Of a stretch of 64,000 nt of DNA, positions 18,145 through 27,832 are shown one piece after another. Made by a program: the position numbers and the translations under genes. Source of the DNA: JACVCJ01 sp052437175 (GTDB taxonomy: Bacteria > Bacteroidota > Bacteroidia > CAIKAF01); contig JBQVOK010000006.1 of NCBI GenBank assembly GCA_052437175.1, positions 220,898 through 284,897 on the forward strand, read 5' to 3'. Each line of letters begins with the position of its first letter. The first letter of the stretch is position 1. The notes below the pieces were generated by a model, which saw only the letters and a program-made list of their open reading frames with translations, made no database searches and was not told where the DNA came from.

Positions 18145-20658
18145 ATGAAAAAAAAAGTAGTACTTACCTTACTGGGATGCCTGTTGGCTCTGCTTTCCCA
18201 TGCCCAGACGGCCATAGTACAGGGAACGGTTAAAGATCACCTGGGACTGCCGCTCGCTTTTGCACACGTATACGTAGAAGGCGAAAGAACCCTGGCCAGC
18301 ACCGATGCCGACGGAAAATACAGTCTGAAAGTACCTGCAGGCCGCAAAATTGTGGTGGTGGCCAGTTATGTAGGGTTCGAGAACGAGACCCGCTCCTTTA
18401 ACCTGAAAGAAGGCGAAACGGTAAATTATGCGCCGCTGCTGAATCCTTCCTCTACGCGCGATACGGCCGTAATAAAGGCAGACCGTCACTATGGCATGCC
18501 CACGGTGAGCATCGACCCCGAACACGCCAAGGTTATTTCCACGGTGGGCGACCCCATCATTGCCCTTATTAAATCGCAGGTGGGCGTGAACAGCAACAGC
18601 GAACTGGGTACAGGTTATTCGGTACGCGGGGGCAGTTTCGACGAGAACCTTATTTACATCAACGACGTAGAGGTGTACCGTCCGTTCCTGGCCCGCAGCG
18701 GTCAGCAGGAGGGCCTTTCCTTCATCAACAGCGATATGATCTCGGAGATCGCCTTTTCTTCCGGCGGTTTTGAGGCCCGTTACGGCGATAAAATGTCGTC
18801 CGTACTGAATATTACGTACCGCAAACCCACCAAATTTGCTGCCGGCGGAAACATTGGTCTGCTGGGCGGAAGCGCCTATGTACAGGCCCCGCTGTTTAAA
18901 AAACGCCTGCAGCTGAACCTGGGCGGACGTTACCGTTCCAACAACTACCTGCTGCGGTTTATGGATACCCGCGGCGAATACAAACCCCGCTTTTACGATT
19001 TCCAGGGCCAGGCTACCTTTATCGCCTCCGAAAAGGTAGATATTTCCCTGCTGGGTATTTATTCCTCGAACCAGTACCTGTTCTTTCCGCAGTCGCGGGA
19101 GACCTCGTTCGGCACCATACAGCAGACCTACAAACTGAGTGTGGCCATGGGCGGGCGCGAGATCACCAATTTTGCTACCGGCCTGGGTGCACTTACCATA
19201 CTGGCCCGGCCGTCTGAACACGTAGAACTGAAATTCATCGGCTCCTATACCCAGACCAAAGAAAGCGAACGTTTCGATATCGAAGGTTCGTACAGGCTGG
19301 GCGAGCTGGACAATAACCCGGCCAGCGATACCTACGGCGAAGTAACCTCGCCCATCGGTTCCGGCGGTTACATAAACCATGCCCGCAATTTCCTGGAGGC
19401 CCGTATCATAGCAGTAGACCACAAAGGTATTTTCAGTAAGGATAAATTTTCCATACGCTGGGGAGCCCAGTACAAGAACGAACTCATCAACGATAAGCTG
19501 CGCGAGTGGAACATCAGCGACAGTGCTTCCTACCTGTTGCCGTACTATGGTCCGCAGGACGATACGCCCATCAATGCACAGACCTTCGTAAAGTCAGACA
19601 TCATGCTGCTCTCACACCGGGTAAGCGGCTATACGGAGTTCAATTACCGGGATATGGCAAAGGATTCCACCCTGATCATGTTCAATATCGGGGTGCGTGC
19701 CCAGTGGTGGAGCATCAATAAGGAATGGCTTATTTCGCCGCGTATGCAGCTGGCCGTTACGCCCAACTGGAAACGCCGCAATATGGTGTTCCGCGTGGCC
19801 GGCGGCGTATATTACCAGGCTCCGTTCTACCGCGAACTGCGCGATATGGACGGCAGCATCAATACCAGTGTAAAGGCACAGCGTTCCATTATGGCACTGG
19901 GCGGGCTCGATTACTATTTCAAAATATGGAAAAGACCCTTTAAACTTACGGCGGAAGCCTATTACAAGTACCTGACCAACCTGAATCCCTACGAACTGGA
20001 CAATATCCGCATCCGTTACTATGCCCAGAACAATGCCCGGGGCTTTGCCTACGGTGCCGATATGAAACTGAACGGCGAGTTTATCCGCGGTGTGGAGAGC
20101 TGGGCTACCATTTCCTTCCTGCAGACCAAAGAAGACATTAAAGACGATTACTATTACAAATATTACGACATAAACGGCAACCAGATCTACCCGGGCAGCA
20201 ATGTGCCGGCTTTCGACAGCAGCCTGGTAACGCCGGGTTTTGTGCCGCGTCCCACCGATCAGCGCATTACCTTCAGTATTTTCTTCCAGGATAATATTCC
20301 CAAACTGCCCCAGCTGAAAGTGAGCCTGAACCTGGTATTGGGTACGGGCTGGCCTTATGGTCCGCCCAATAAGAACCGCTACGCCGATACGCTGCGCATG
20401 CCGTTCTACCGTCGTGTGGACCTGGGTTTCCTGTACGAAGTGATCTCCCCCGACATCAAGTACAAAAGCGCCCGCATGGAAAACGCCAAAAAGTACATCC
20501 GCCGCGCCGCCTTTGCGCTGGAGATCTACAACCTGCTGGGCATCAACAATACCGTTTCCTACAACTGGATACGCGATTACAAAGGCTTTTACTACAGTGT
20601 TCCCAATTACCTCACACCACGGCTTTTCAACCTGAAATTCACCATCGATTTCAAGTAA
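18145..20658 (+). CDS. TonB-dependent receptor with regulatory-like N-terminal domain
   Basis: An 837-residue outer membrane receptor: signal peptide MKKKVVLTLLGCLLALLSHA, CarboxypepD_reg-like domain (about 24-105; VQGTVKDHLGLPLAFAHVYV), plug domain (about 120-230; GYSVRGGSFDENLIYINDVEV) and a long beta-barrel ending in NLKFTIDFK. It would import a substrate with TonB energy. No SusD partner is encoded next to it, so a glycan SusCD role is not supported; a metal chelate or other ligand is possible. It lies in a tight run with a protease, a regulatory-domain protein and dgkA. Confidence 0.87.
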   Translation: MKKKVVLTLLGCLLALLSHAQTAIVQGTVKDHLGLPLAFAHVYVEGERTLASTDADGKYSLKVPAGRKIVVVASYVGFENETRSFNLKEGETVNYAPLLNPSSTRDTAVIKADRHYGMPTVSIDPEHAKVISTVGDPIIALIKSQVGVNSNSELGTGYSVRGGSFDENLIYINDVEVYRPFLARSGQQEGLSFINSDMISEIAFSSGGFEARYGDKMSSVLNITYRKPTKFAAGGNIGLLGGSAYVQAPLFKKRLQLNLGGRYRSNNYLLRFMDTRGEYKPRFYDFQGQATFIASEKVDISLLGIYSSNQYLFFPQSRETSFGTIQQTYKLSVAMGGREITNFATGLGALTILARPSEHVELKFIGSYTQTKESERFDIEGSYRLGELDNNPASDTYGEVTSPIGSGGYINHARNFLEARIIAVDHKGIFSKDKFSIRWGAQYKNELINDKLREWNISDSASYLLPYYGPQDDTPINAQTFVKSDIMLLSHRVSGYTEFNYRDMAKDSTLIMFNIGVRAQWWSINKEWLISPRMQLAVTPNWKRRNMVFRVAGGVYYQAPFYRELRDMDGSINTSVKAQRSIMALGGLDYYFKIWKRPFKLTAEAYYKYLTNLNPYELDNIRIRYYAQNNARGFAYGADMKLNGEFIRGVESWATISFLQTKEDIKDDYYYKYYDINGNQIYPGSNVPAFDSSLVTPGFVPRPTDQRITFSIFFQDNIPKLPQLKVSLNLVLGTGWPYGPPNKNRYADTLRMPFYRRVDLGFLYEVISPDIKYKSARMENAKKYIRRAAFALEIYNLLGINNTVSYNWIRDYKGFYYSVPNYLTPRLFNLKFTIDFK

Positions 20659-20659
20659 T

Positions 20660-21022
20660 ATGAAAAGGCGCTGGATGGCTTTCGTATATGCATGGAAAGG
20701 ATTGCGCTACGCCTTCCGTACCCAGCCTAATTTTCGCATACACATAGCAGCCGTTCTCCTGGTAAATGCCGCCGGACTCTGTTTTAAGATACAGGCAAGG
20801 GAGTGGATACTGATCTGGATCTGCATCGCTATGGTACTGGCGGCCGAACTCATCAACACAGCCCTGGAAATGCTTACGGATAAACTATGGCCGGAACGCA
20901 ACCCCAAAGCCGGGCATATTAAAGACCTGGCGGCCGCAGCTGTGCTGGTATGCGCGCTGGTAAGCCTGGCAACGGCAGCTGTCATCTTTGTACCGTACAT
21001 CCGCAGTGCCCTGCAGGGATGA
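20660..21022 (+). CDS. dgkA: Diacylglycerol/undecaprenol kinase (DgkA family)
   Basis: A 120-residue trimeric membrane kinase. The family signature is intact: AELINTALEMLTD (E63, N66, E70, D74) and NPKAGHIKDLAAAAV (81-95). It phosphorylates diacylglycerol or undecaprenol with ATP, recycling lipid carriers for envelope synthesis. Three membrane helices are visible. The ATG begins one base after the TonB receptor stop, so both are probably co-transcribed. Confidence 0.92.
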   Translation: MKRRWMAFVYAWKGLRYAFRTQPNFRIHIAAVLLVNAAGLCFKIQAREWILIWICIAMVLAAELINTALEMLTDKLWPERNPKAGHIKDLAAAAVLVCALVSLATAAVIFVPYIRSALQG

Positions 21023-21092
21023 GCGGAACGCTTTCCTGAAAAATCATTGTTTTAAGTAATGGTTAATTTCTTTTACGGTAGGTATTGCTAAC

Positions 21093-21100
21093 TATATTTG
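21093..21100 (+). promoter_or_regulatory. -7 box of the marR gene
   Basis: TATATTTG is a perfect TAnnTTTG element. It ends four bases before the ATG at 21105, predicting a leaderless transcript; the -33 region (TTTT-like) is imperfect. Confidence 0.5.
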
Positions 21101-21104
21101 TGGC

Positions 21105-21596
21105 ATGGCGCAACGAACCAAAAACGCATTTACCGATCGCAAGCTTCCCCTGGGGCAGTATTTTTCCGTAATGGCCAAACAGTATTTCGCTTCCCTGTCC
21201 AAACACATGGAAGACATTGACCCCGGCCGCTATTTTACGGTACTCCTTTACCTGCATTCCGAAAAAAAGGGGATACCCCAGCAGCAGATCAGCGAGAACC
21301 TGCACATCGACAAAGTTTACGTGGTAAAGATCCTCGATTACCTGGAAGAGCATAACTTTGTAGAAAGGCTTGTAAATGCCGAGGACCGCAGGGAAAAGCA
21401 GGTGATGCTTACAGCCACGGGCGTAAAGAACATAGAACGCATCCGCAAAAAGGTAAAGGATTTCGAGAAGATCGCCTTCAACGGGTTTACGGCCGAGGAA
21501 ATACAGCATTTTTACGAACAGATGCAGCGTATCAACGAAAATTTCGAGGCTTTACCGAAGAATCCGATGCGGATAAAGATACAACATGGTGATTAA
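21105..21596 (+). CDS. MarR family transcriptional regulator
   Basis: A 163-residue winged-helix regulator: QQQISENLHIDKVYVVKILDYLEEHNFVERLVNAEDRREKQVMLT read in parts gives the recognition helix and the beta wing with the family DRR motif (residues 92-94). It presumably represses or senses ligands for the adaptor-pump-TolC genes that follow on the same strand. The gap to the adaptor is 112 bases, so a second promoter there is possible. No clear palindromic operator was found in its short upstream region. Confidence 0.85.
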   Translation: MAQRTKNAFTDRKLPLGQYFSVMAKQYFASLSKHMEDIDPGRYFTVLLYLHSEKKGIPQQQISENLHIDKVYVVKILDYLEEHNFVERLVNAEDRREKQVMLTATGVKNIERIRKKVKDFEKIAFNGFTAEEIQHFYEQMQRINENFEALPKNPMRIKIQHGD

Positions 21597-21708
21597 AAAC
21601 GGCCATGATCTGCCCTTCTTCAAAATTACTTCAGAATTGTGCATTTAGTTTAAAGCGATAACACAAATAAGGACAGTCAAAGACCCTCTGCAGCAACATC
21701 TATACAAC

Positions 21709-22773
21709 ATGAAAAAGAGAACGATCATAATCGGCATACTGGTACTGGCTTTCCTGGGCTGGATAGGCTGGAAGGTGGTGGCTAAGATGACCGCATCGGC
21801 CGAGAACGGCAAGCCGGGGGCTTCGGGTACAAAGGCTATTTCGGTACTCGGCACCGTGGTAAAAGAGCAGGACATCAGCGAAAACCTGCTTAGCAGCGGT
21901 TCCGTACTGGCATTTCAGAACGTGGTGCTGAAACCCGAAGTGAGCGGCCGTGTGGTGCAGCTGAACATTAAAGAAGGCGCCATTGTACAACAGGGTACCC
22001 TGCTGATGAAGATCTTCGATAACGACCTGCAGGCCCAGCTGCGTAAGCTGGAAATACAGCGCGAACTGGCTTCTAAGAACGAAACCCGCCTTAAAGAGCT
22101 GCTAAAGACCAATGCGGTAAGTACGCAGGACTATGACGCGGCCCTGAACCAGCTGCATACGATTGAGGCCGATATGGACCTGGTAAAGGCACAGATCGCC
22201 AAAACGGAAATACGTGCGCCTTTTACCGGTAAACTCGGCCTGCGCCGCATCAGCCAGGGCGCTATTGTATCGCCGGCCGATGAAATTACCACGCTTACCC
22301 AGGTTTCGCCCCTCATCGTGGAATTCAGCATCCCGGAGCGCTATTATCCCGCGCTAACCCGCACCAAAGAGGTAAAATTCACTACGGAACTTTCCAAGGA
22401 TACGCTCACAGCACCCGTATATGCGCTGGAATCCCAAGTGGACGAGGCTACGCGCGCCCTGCGTGTACGGGCACTGTATCCCAATAAGAACAATACGCTG
22501 TATCCCGGTGTATTTGCCAAAGTATGGGTAAACCTGCCGCACAGCGGTCCTTCGCTTATGGTGCCTACCAATGCCATTATCCCTGAACTGAAGGGACAGA
22601 AGGTATTTGTGGCCCGCGGGGGCAAAGCGGCCTCCGTAAAGATCAATATAGGCCTGCGTACCGATTCTACCGTGCAGGTAACCAGTGGTCTTAAACCCGG
22701 CGATACGGTCATTACTACCGGCATTATGCAGCTGCGTCCTGGTATGCCTGTTACATTCACAAACCTGAAATAA
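21709..22773 (+). CDS. RND efflux periplasmic adaptor subunit
   Basis: A 354-residue membrane-fusion protein anchored by one N-terminal helix (IIIGILVLAFLGWIGWKVV). It has the split lipoyl domain (VVLKPEVSGRVVQLNIKEGA and TEIRAPFTGKLGLRRISQGA), a coiled-coil hairpin between them with KLEIQRELASKNETRLKELL, then beta-barrel and membrane-proximal domains. It bridges the inner-membrane pump and TolC. Six bases separate it from the pump gene. Confidence 0.92.
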   Translation: MKKRTIIIGILVLAFLGWIGWKVVAKMTASAENGKPGASGTKAISVLGTVVKEQDISENLLSSGSVLAFQNVVLKPEVSGRVVQLNIKEGAIVQQGTLLMKIFDNDLQAQLRKLEIQRELASKNETRLKELLKTNAVSTQDYDAALNQLHTIEADMDLVKAQIAKTEIRAPFTGKLGLRRISQGAIVSPADEITTLTQVSPLIVEFSIPERYYPALTRTKEVKFTTELSKDTLTAPVYALESQVDEATRALRVRALYPNKNNTLYPGVFAKVWVNLPHSGPSLMVPTNAIIPELKGQKVFVARGGKAASVKINIGLRTDSTVQVTSGLKPGDTVITTGIMQLRPGMPVTFTNLK

Positions 22774-22779
22774 CGGCCT

Positions 22780-25700
22780 ATGAGTTTAGCATCCGTCAGC
22801 CTTAAAAGGCCGGTAATGGCCATTGTACTGAACATCGTGATCGTACTGTTCGGGGCCATTTCTTTTACGTACCTGGGTGTACGGGAGTATCCCTCCATCG
22901 ATCCGCCCATTATTACCGTGCGCACCAATTATGTGGGCGCCAATGCCGATATCATCGAGTCGCAGATCACCGAACCGCTCGAAAAATCGATCAATGGTAT
23001 TGCCGGTATCAAAAGTGTTTCTTCGTCCAGCAACCTCGGAAGCAGTGTAATCACGGTAGAGTTTGAACTGGGTGTGGACCTGGAAGCCGCCGCCAACGAC
23101 GTGCGCGATAAGGTTTCGCAGGCCGTACGCCAGCTGCCGCTGGATATCGATGGTCCGCCCATCGTGTCCAAAGCCGATGCCAACTCCGACGCCATTATTT
23201 CTATGCTGGTGCAGAGCGATACCCGCAGTCACCTGGAAATAAGTGATTATGCCACCAATGTACTGATGGAACGCCTGCAGACCATACCCGGCGTGAGCAG
23301 CATACAGGTATGGGGCGAGAAAAAATACGCCATGCGCCTGTGGATGGACCCGGCACGCCTGGCCGCACACCGCCTTTCGCCACAGGATGTGGTAGACGCC
23401 CTGAACCGCGAGAACGTGGAACTGCCCGGCGGTAAGATCGTAGGAAATACCACAGAACTCACCGTGCGCACCTTTGGCCGCTTGTATACCGAAGAGGATT
23501 TCAACAACCTGATCATCGTGAACAACGGCAATACCATCGTGCGTTTCCGCGATGTGGGCTTTGCCCGCCTGGGACCGGAGAATGAGGAGACCATCCTGCG
23601 GGAATCGAACGTGCCCATGATCGGTCTGGCCATTGTGCCGCAGCCCGGTGCCAACTACATCGACATCGCCGATGAGTTTTACAGCCGTTACGATAAACTG
23701 AAGGCCGAGACCCCGGAAGATATCCGCCTGGACATTGCCCTGGATCAGACCACCTTTATCCGTAATTCCATAGAGGAAGTAGAGGAGACCTTGCTCATTG
23801 CCTTTATCCTGGTGGTGATCATTATTTACCTGTTCTTCCGTGACTGGCTCATTGCCTTCCGTCCGCTGCTCGATATACCGGTATCGCTCATCGGAGCCTT
23901 CTTTATTATGTACATTTTCGGCTTCTCCATCAATGTACTTACGCTGCTGGCCATTGTGCTGGCTACGGGCCTGGTGGTGGACGACGGTATTGTGGTTACC
24001 GAGAATATCTTTAAGAAAATGGAGGAGGGGCTCGACAAGCACGAGGCCGCCCGCCGGGGTTCCGACGAGATATACTTTGCGGTGATCAGTACGTCTATTA
24101 CACTGGCCGTGGTATTCCTGCCCATTATTTTCCTCGAAGGCTTTGTGGGAAGGCTGTTCCGGGAGTTCGGCATTGTGATTGCCGGCGCCGTGCTCATCTC
24201 GGCCTTTGTATCTCTTACGCTTACGCCCGTACTGAATGTAAAAATGTCGCGCAAGGACCCCACCAAACGTTCGGCCTTTTATAAACGTACCGAACCCTTT
24301 TTCGAAGGCATGGAGAACGGCTACCGCGACCTGCTGAGTGCCTTTATGCACAAACGCTGGCTGGCCCTGGTGCTTATACTTGTCTGCGGAGGCATTATCT
24401 GGGCTACCTGGACCAACCTGAAATCGGAACTGGCCCCGCTCGAAGACCGCAGCGTATTCCGTGTAACGGCTTCGGCCCAGGAAGGCGCCTCTTTCGAGTT
24501 CATGGACCGTTACATCCAGGAAATGGTACGGGTGGCGAAGGATTCCATCCCGGAAGCCCGCATCGTACTCAGTGTAACCTCTCCGGGCTTTTCAGGGTCG
24601 GGTAGTGCCAACTCCGGTTTTATACGCGTAATGCTTACGCCGCCCGGCGAACGGGAGCGGAGCCAGCAGCAGATCGTAGACATGCTCAGCCGCAATCTCT
24701 CTAAATTCAGCTGGGGGAAAGCGTTCGTGGTGCAGGACCAGACCATTTCTTCGGGAGGCGGCCCCCGTGGCGGACTGCCCGTACAATTCGTATTACAGAA
24801 TTCCAGCTTCGAAAAAATAAAGGAATACCTGCCCAAATTCATGGACGAGGTACAGAAAAGCCCGGTATTCCAGGGTTCCGATGTAAACCTGAAGTTCAAC
24901 AAACCCGAACTGGCCCTGCAGATAAACCGGGATAAAGCCCGCGAAGCCGGCGTTTCCGTAGCCGAGATCGCCAATACCCTGCAGCAGGCCTTTAGTGGCG
25001 GACGTATCGGTTATTTTACCAAAGATGGTAAACAATACCAGGTGATCGGCCAGTTTGACCGTGCCAACCGCGACGAACCGCTCGATCTTACCTCGATCTA
25101 CATGCGCACGTCCGGCGGGGACATGGTACAGATGGACAATTTTATTTCCGTGGCCGACCAGAGTTCGCCGCCACAGCTGTACCACTACAACCGTTACCGT
25201 TCGGCCACCGTGTCGGCAGGGCTGGCCCCGGGCAGGACCCTGGGCGACGGCATTGCCGAAATGCAGCGCATACAGCGCGATGTACTGGACGATACCTTCA
25301 GCAGTGACCTGGCGGGCCCCTCGCGTGACTTTGCCGAAAGTTCGGGCAATACCATGTTCGCCTTCCTGCTGGCCCTGGTGCTTATTTACCTGGTACTGGC
25401 CGCCCAGTTCGAGAGTTTCCTCGATCCGCTCATTATCATGATCACCGTACCGCTGGCCCTGGCCGGCGCCCTGCTGAGCCTCTGGCTGTTCGACCAGACC
25501 CTGAACATCTTTAGCCAGATCGGTATGATCATGCTGCTGGGCCTGGTGACCAAGAACGGTATCCTGATCGTGGAATTTGCCAATCACATAAAGGAACAGG
25601 GGAAAAACAAGTACGACGCGGCCATTGAGGCGGCCACCATGCGTTTGCGTCCCATCCTGATGACGAGCCTGGCCACGGCCCTCGGCGCCCTGCCCATTGC

Positions 25701-25848
25701 CCTGAGCCTGGGAGCGGCCTCACAGAGCCGCGTGCCACTGGGGATCGTGATCGTGGGCGGTATCTGCTTCTCGCTGGTGCTGACGCTGCTGGTGATCCCC
25801 GCCATGTACAGCTTTATGAGCCGTAATAAAAAACCGAAGACCGCATGA
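22780..25848 (+). CDS. RND efflux pump, HAE1/AcrB type
   Basis: A 1022-residue inner membrane proton-drug antiporter. Key residues of the proton relay are present: adjacent D401-D402 in GLVVDDGIVVTEN of the fourth helix, matching D407/D408 of AcrB. N-terminal MSLASVSLKRPVMAIVLNIV and the periplasmic porter and docking repeats are typical, with length normal for the family. Overlaps the TolC gene by four bases (ATGA). Second gene of a MarR-adaptor-pump-TolC operon. Confidence 0.95.
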   Translation: MSLASVSLKRPVMAIVLNIVIVLFGAISFTYLGVREYPSIDPPIITVRTNYVGANADIIESQITEPLEKSINGIAGIKSVSSSSNLGSSVITVEFELGVDLEAAANDVRDKVSQAVRQLPLDIDGPPIVSKADANSDAIISMLVQSDTRSHLEISDYATNVLMERLQTIPGVSSIQVWGEKKYAMRLWMDPARLAAHRLSPQDVVDALNRENVELPGGKIVGNTTELTVRTFGRLYTEEDFNNLIIVNNGNTIVRFRDVGFARLGPENEETILRESNVPMIGLAIVPQPGANYIDIADEFYSRYDKLKAETPEDIRLDIALDQTTFIRNSIEEVEETLLIAFILVVIIIYLFFRDWLIAFRPLLDIPVSLIGAFFIMYIFGFSINVLTLLAIVLATGLVVDDGIVVTENIFKKMEEGLDKHEAARRGSDEIYFAVISTSITLAVVFLPIIFLEGFVGRLFREFGIVIAGAVLISAFVSLTLTPVLNVKMSRKDPTKRSAFYKRTEPFFEGMENGYRDLLSAFMHKRWLALVLILVCGGIIWATWTNLKSELAPLEDRSVFRVTASAQEGASFEFMDRYIQEMVRVAKDSIPEARIVLSVTSPGFSGSGSANSGFIRVMLTPPGERERSQQQIVDMLSRNLSKFSWGKAFVVQDQTISSGGGPRGGLPVQFVLQNSSFEKIKEYLPKFMDEVQKSPVFQGSDVNLKFNKPELALQINRDKAREAGVSVAEIANTLQQAFSGGRIGYFTKDGKQYQVIGQFDRANRDEPLDLTSIYMRTSGGDMVQMDNFISVADQSSPPQLYHYNRYRSATVSAGLAPGRTLGDGIAEMQRIQRDVLDDTFSSDLAGPSRDFAESSGNTMFAFLLALVLIYLVLAAQFESFLDPLIIMITVPLALAGALLSLWLFDQTLNIFSQIGMIMLLGLVTKNGILIVEFANHIKEQGKNKYDAAIEAATMRLRPILMTSLATALGALPIALSLGAASQSRVPLGIVIVGGICFSLVLTLLVIPAMYSFMSRNKKPKTA

Positions 25849-27158
25849 AAAAAATAAGTTCACTGATCGCCATTCTTTCTGCGGCCCTTGCAATGCAGGC
25901 CCAGAATGCTCCGGTACTCAAATACCGGGAGGCCCTGCAGATAGCCCTGGATAAGAACTATGCCGTAGTGATCGCCCGGAATAACGAAGAAGCGGCCACC
26001 TATGCCCGCAATGTGGGCAATGCCGGCATGCTGCCTACCGTGAATCTCAGCGGGTCCGGGGCCTGGGCCTCCAACAACATACGCCAGGTAACTTCTGCGG
26101 GCAACAGCGTACAGCAGAACAATGTGGCCACCAGTAATTACAATGCGGCGGCACAGCTCAACTGGGTCCTGTTCGACGGTCTGCGTATGTTTGCCACCTA
26201 CGACCGTCTTACCCAGCTGAAGGAACAAAGCCAGATACTTACCCGCCAGGAGATGGAGCGCATTATCGTGAATGCCACCACGGCCTACCTGGAGATCATA
26301 CGCCAGAAACGCAATATTACCGCCACCCAGGAAGCGATACGTATTGCCGGGGAGCGCATCACCATTGCCGAAAACCGGCTGAACGGCGGTACAGGCAATA
26401 AATCGGACCTGCTGCAGTCGCGCATCGATCAGAACGCCTGGAAATCGACCTGGTACGATCAGCAGGCCGCCCTTGCTTCGGCAAAAGCCAGCCTGAACCA
26501 GATCCTGCTGCGCGACCCTACCACCGATTTTGACGTAGAGGACAGCATTGCGCCCTTTGCCATCGGCAGCCTGAACGATATGATGCAGGAGACCGACAAG
26601 GGCAACTTTTCCACGCAGCTGGCCCAGCGGGACATTGCCATCAGCAAATATACCTACCGCGAAACCAATGCCCTGCGCATGCCCCGCATTACTTTTAACG
26701 GAAGCATGAACTACAGCAACTCCCGCAATGCGGCGGGTTTCTTCCTCATAAACCAGAACCTGGGCCCCGCGGTGGGCGTTTCAGCGGCCTATACCGTATT
26801 CGACAGCTGGCGCCTGAACACCCAGCTGCGCACCCTGAAAATTGCCCGCCAGAACGCCGAAGTGAACTACGAACAGGTAAAAAGCGAGAACCGTATGGCC
26901 CTGACCATGGCGTATAACCGCTACCTGGCTGCGGTACAGAAGCAGGAACTGGAACAGAGCAATGTACAGCTGGCCGAAGAGAACGGCAACCTGGCCCTGG
27001 ACCGTTACCGGCAGGGAATTACGGGCATACTGGAAGTGAACCTGGCGCAGCAGAGCCTGCTGGATTCGCGCATACGCCTGCTCGACGCCGATTATGCCGT
27101 ACAACAGCAGGCCCTGGAACTGTACCGTATTATGGGCAGACTGGTGCAGCAGCAGTAA
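25845..27158 (+). CDS. TolC family outer membrane efflux protein
   Basis: A 437-residue outer membrane factor with signal peptide (ending MQAQ) and two long helical repeats (ALDKNYAVVIARNNEEAATYARNVG read in part; AYNRYLAAVQKQELEQSNVQLAEENGNLALDRYRQG in part), the family hallmark. It forms the trimeric exit duct for the preceding RND pump. Start overlaps the pump stop, showing translational coupling. Confidence 0.92.
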   Translation: MKKISSLIAILSAALAMQAQNAPVLKYREALQIALDKNYAVVIARNNEEAATYARNVGNAGMLPTVNLSGSGAWASNNIRQVTSAGNSVQQNNVATSNYNAAAQLNWVLFDGLRMFATYDRLTQLKEQSQILTRQEMERIIVNATTAYLEIIRQKRNITATQEAIRIAGERITIAENRLNGGTGNKSDLLQSRIDQNAWKSTWYDQQAALASAKASLNQILLRDPTTDFDVEDSIAPFAIGSLNDMMQETDKGNFSTQLAQRDIAISKYTYRETNALRMPRITFNGSMNYSNSRNAAGFFLINQNLGPAVGVSAAYTVFDSWRLNTQLRTLKIARQNAEVNYEQVKSENRMALTMAYNRYLAAVQKQELEQSNVQLAEENGNLALDRYRQGITGILEVNLAQQSLLDSRIRLLDADYAVQQQALELYRIMGRLVQQQ

Positions 27159-27164
27159 AAACCG

Positions 27165-27172
27165 TATCTTTT
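27165..27172 (+). promoter_or_regulatory. -7-like box before the GNAT gene
   Basis: TATCTTTT, one mismatch from TAnnTTTG, 17 bases ahead of the ATG at 27190; supports that start over the upstream in-frame ATG inside tolC. Confidence 0.45.
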
Positions 27173-27189
27173 CACAAAAATATTCCCTT

Positions 27190-27762
27190 ATGCTAAGCGT
27201 ATCTTTTCATCCCTTTCCCATACTGCAGACCGAACGACTGCTCCTTCGCCGTTTCAGTGAGCGCGATGCAGAAGCCTTATTCCATATACGCAGCCTGGAT
27301 GAAGTAGTGCGCTACCTGGACCGTGACAAGACCGCCTCCGTGGAAGAAGCCCTGGAAATGATCCGCAGGGTGAATACAGGCATCGACGAGAACCAGTCCA
27401 TAACCTGGGCCATCAGTCCGCGTAACGAACCGGGAAAACTTATCGGAACCATCGGTTTCTGGCGTATGGACCTCAAACATCACCGGGGCGAAGTGGGCTA
27501 CCTGCTGCATTCAGATTTTCATCGTACCGGCCTCATGCAGGAAGCCCTGAAGGCCGCGCTGGAATACGCTTTTCAGCAGATGCAACTGCATTCTGTAGAA
27601 GCCTGGGTAAATCCGCATAATGCGCCTTCTATCGGACTGCTGGAAAAGAATGGCTTTGTAAAGGAGGCCCATTTCCGCGAAAATTATTATTACCGGGGCC
27701 GTTTTCTCGATTCGGCCGTATACTCGCTGTTAACTCCGCTGAGAGATGCGGAGAACGTATAG
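27190..27762 (+). CDS. GNAT family N-acetyltransferase (RimJ/RimL type)
   Basis: A 190-residue acetyltransferase with the RimJ/RimL pattern: ILQTERLLLRRFSERDAEALF at the start (read in part), IGTIGFWRMDLKHHRGEVGYLL in the core and HSVEAWVNPHNAPSIGLLEKNGF at the end (each in part). It transfers acetyl from acetyl-CoA to an amine, often a protein N-terminus or small molecule. The in-frame ATG at 27094 lies inside tolC and is rejected. Confidence 0.88.
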   Translation: MLSVSFHPFPILQTERLLLRRFSERDAEALFHIRSLDEVVRYLDRDKTASVEEALEMIRRVNTGIDENQSITWAISPRNEPGKLIGTIGFWRMDLKHHRGEVGYLLHSDFHRTGLMQEALKAALEYAFQQMQLHSVEAWVNPHNAPSIGLLEKNGFVKEAHFRENYYYRGRFLDSAVYSLLTPLRDAENV

Positions 27763-27787
27763 TTATTGATGCATATACGTGAAAAAA

Positions 27788-27816
27788 GAAAAAGCCGGTG
27801 TCCGACCGGCCTTTAT
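27788..27816. terminator. Convergent intrinsic terminator
   Basis: GCCGGT-gtccg-ACCGGC hairpin flanked by an A-tract on the left and CTTTATT on the right. The minus reading has the stronger T-tract, so it mainly ends the SUFU/DUF695 operon, and can also end the GNAT transcript. Confidence 0.8.
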
Positions 27817-27832
27817 TGTATATACGTTTATT

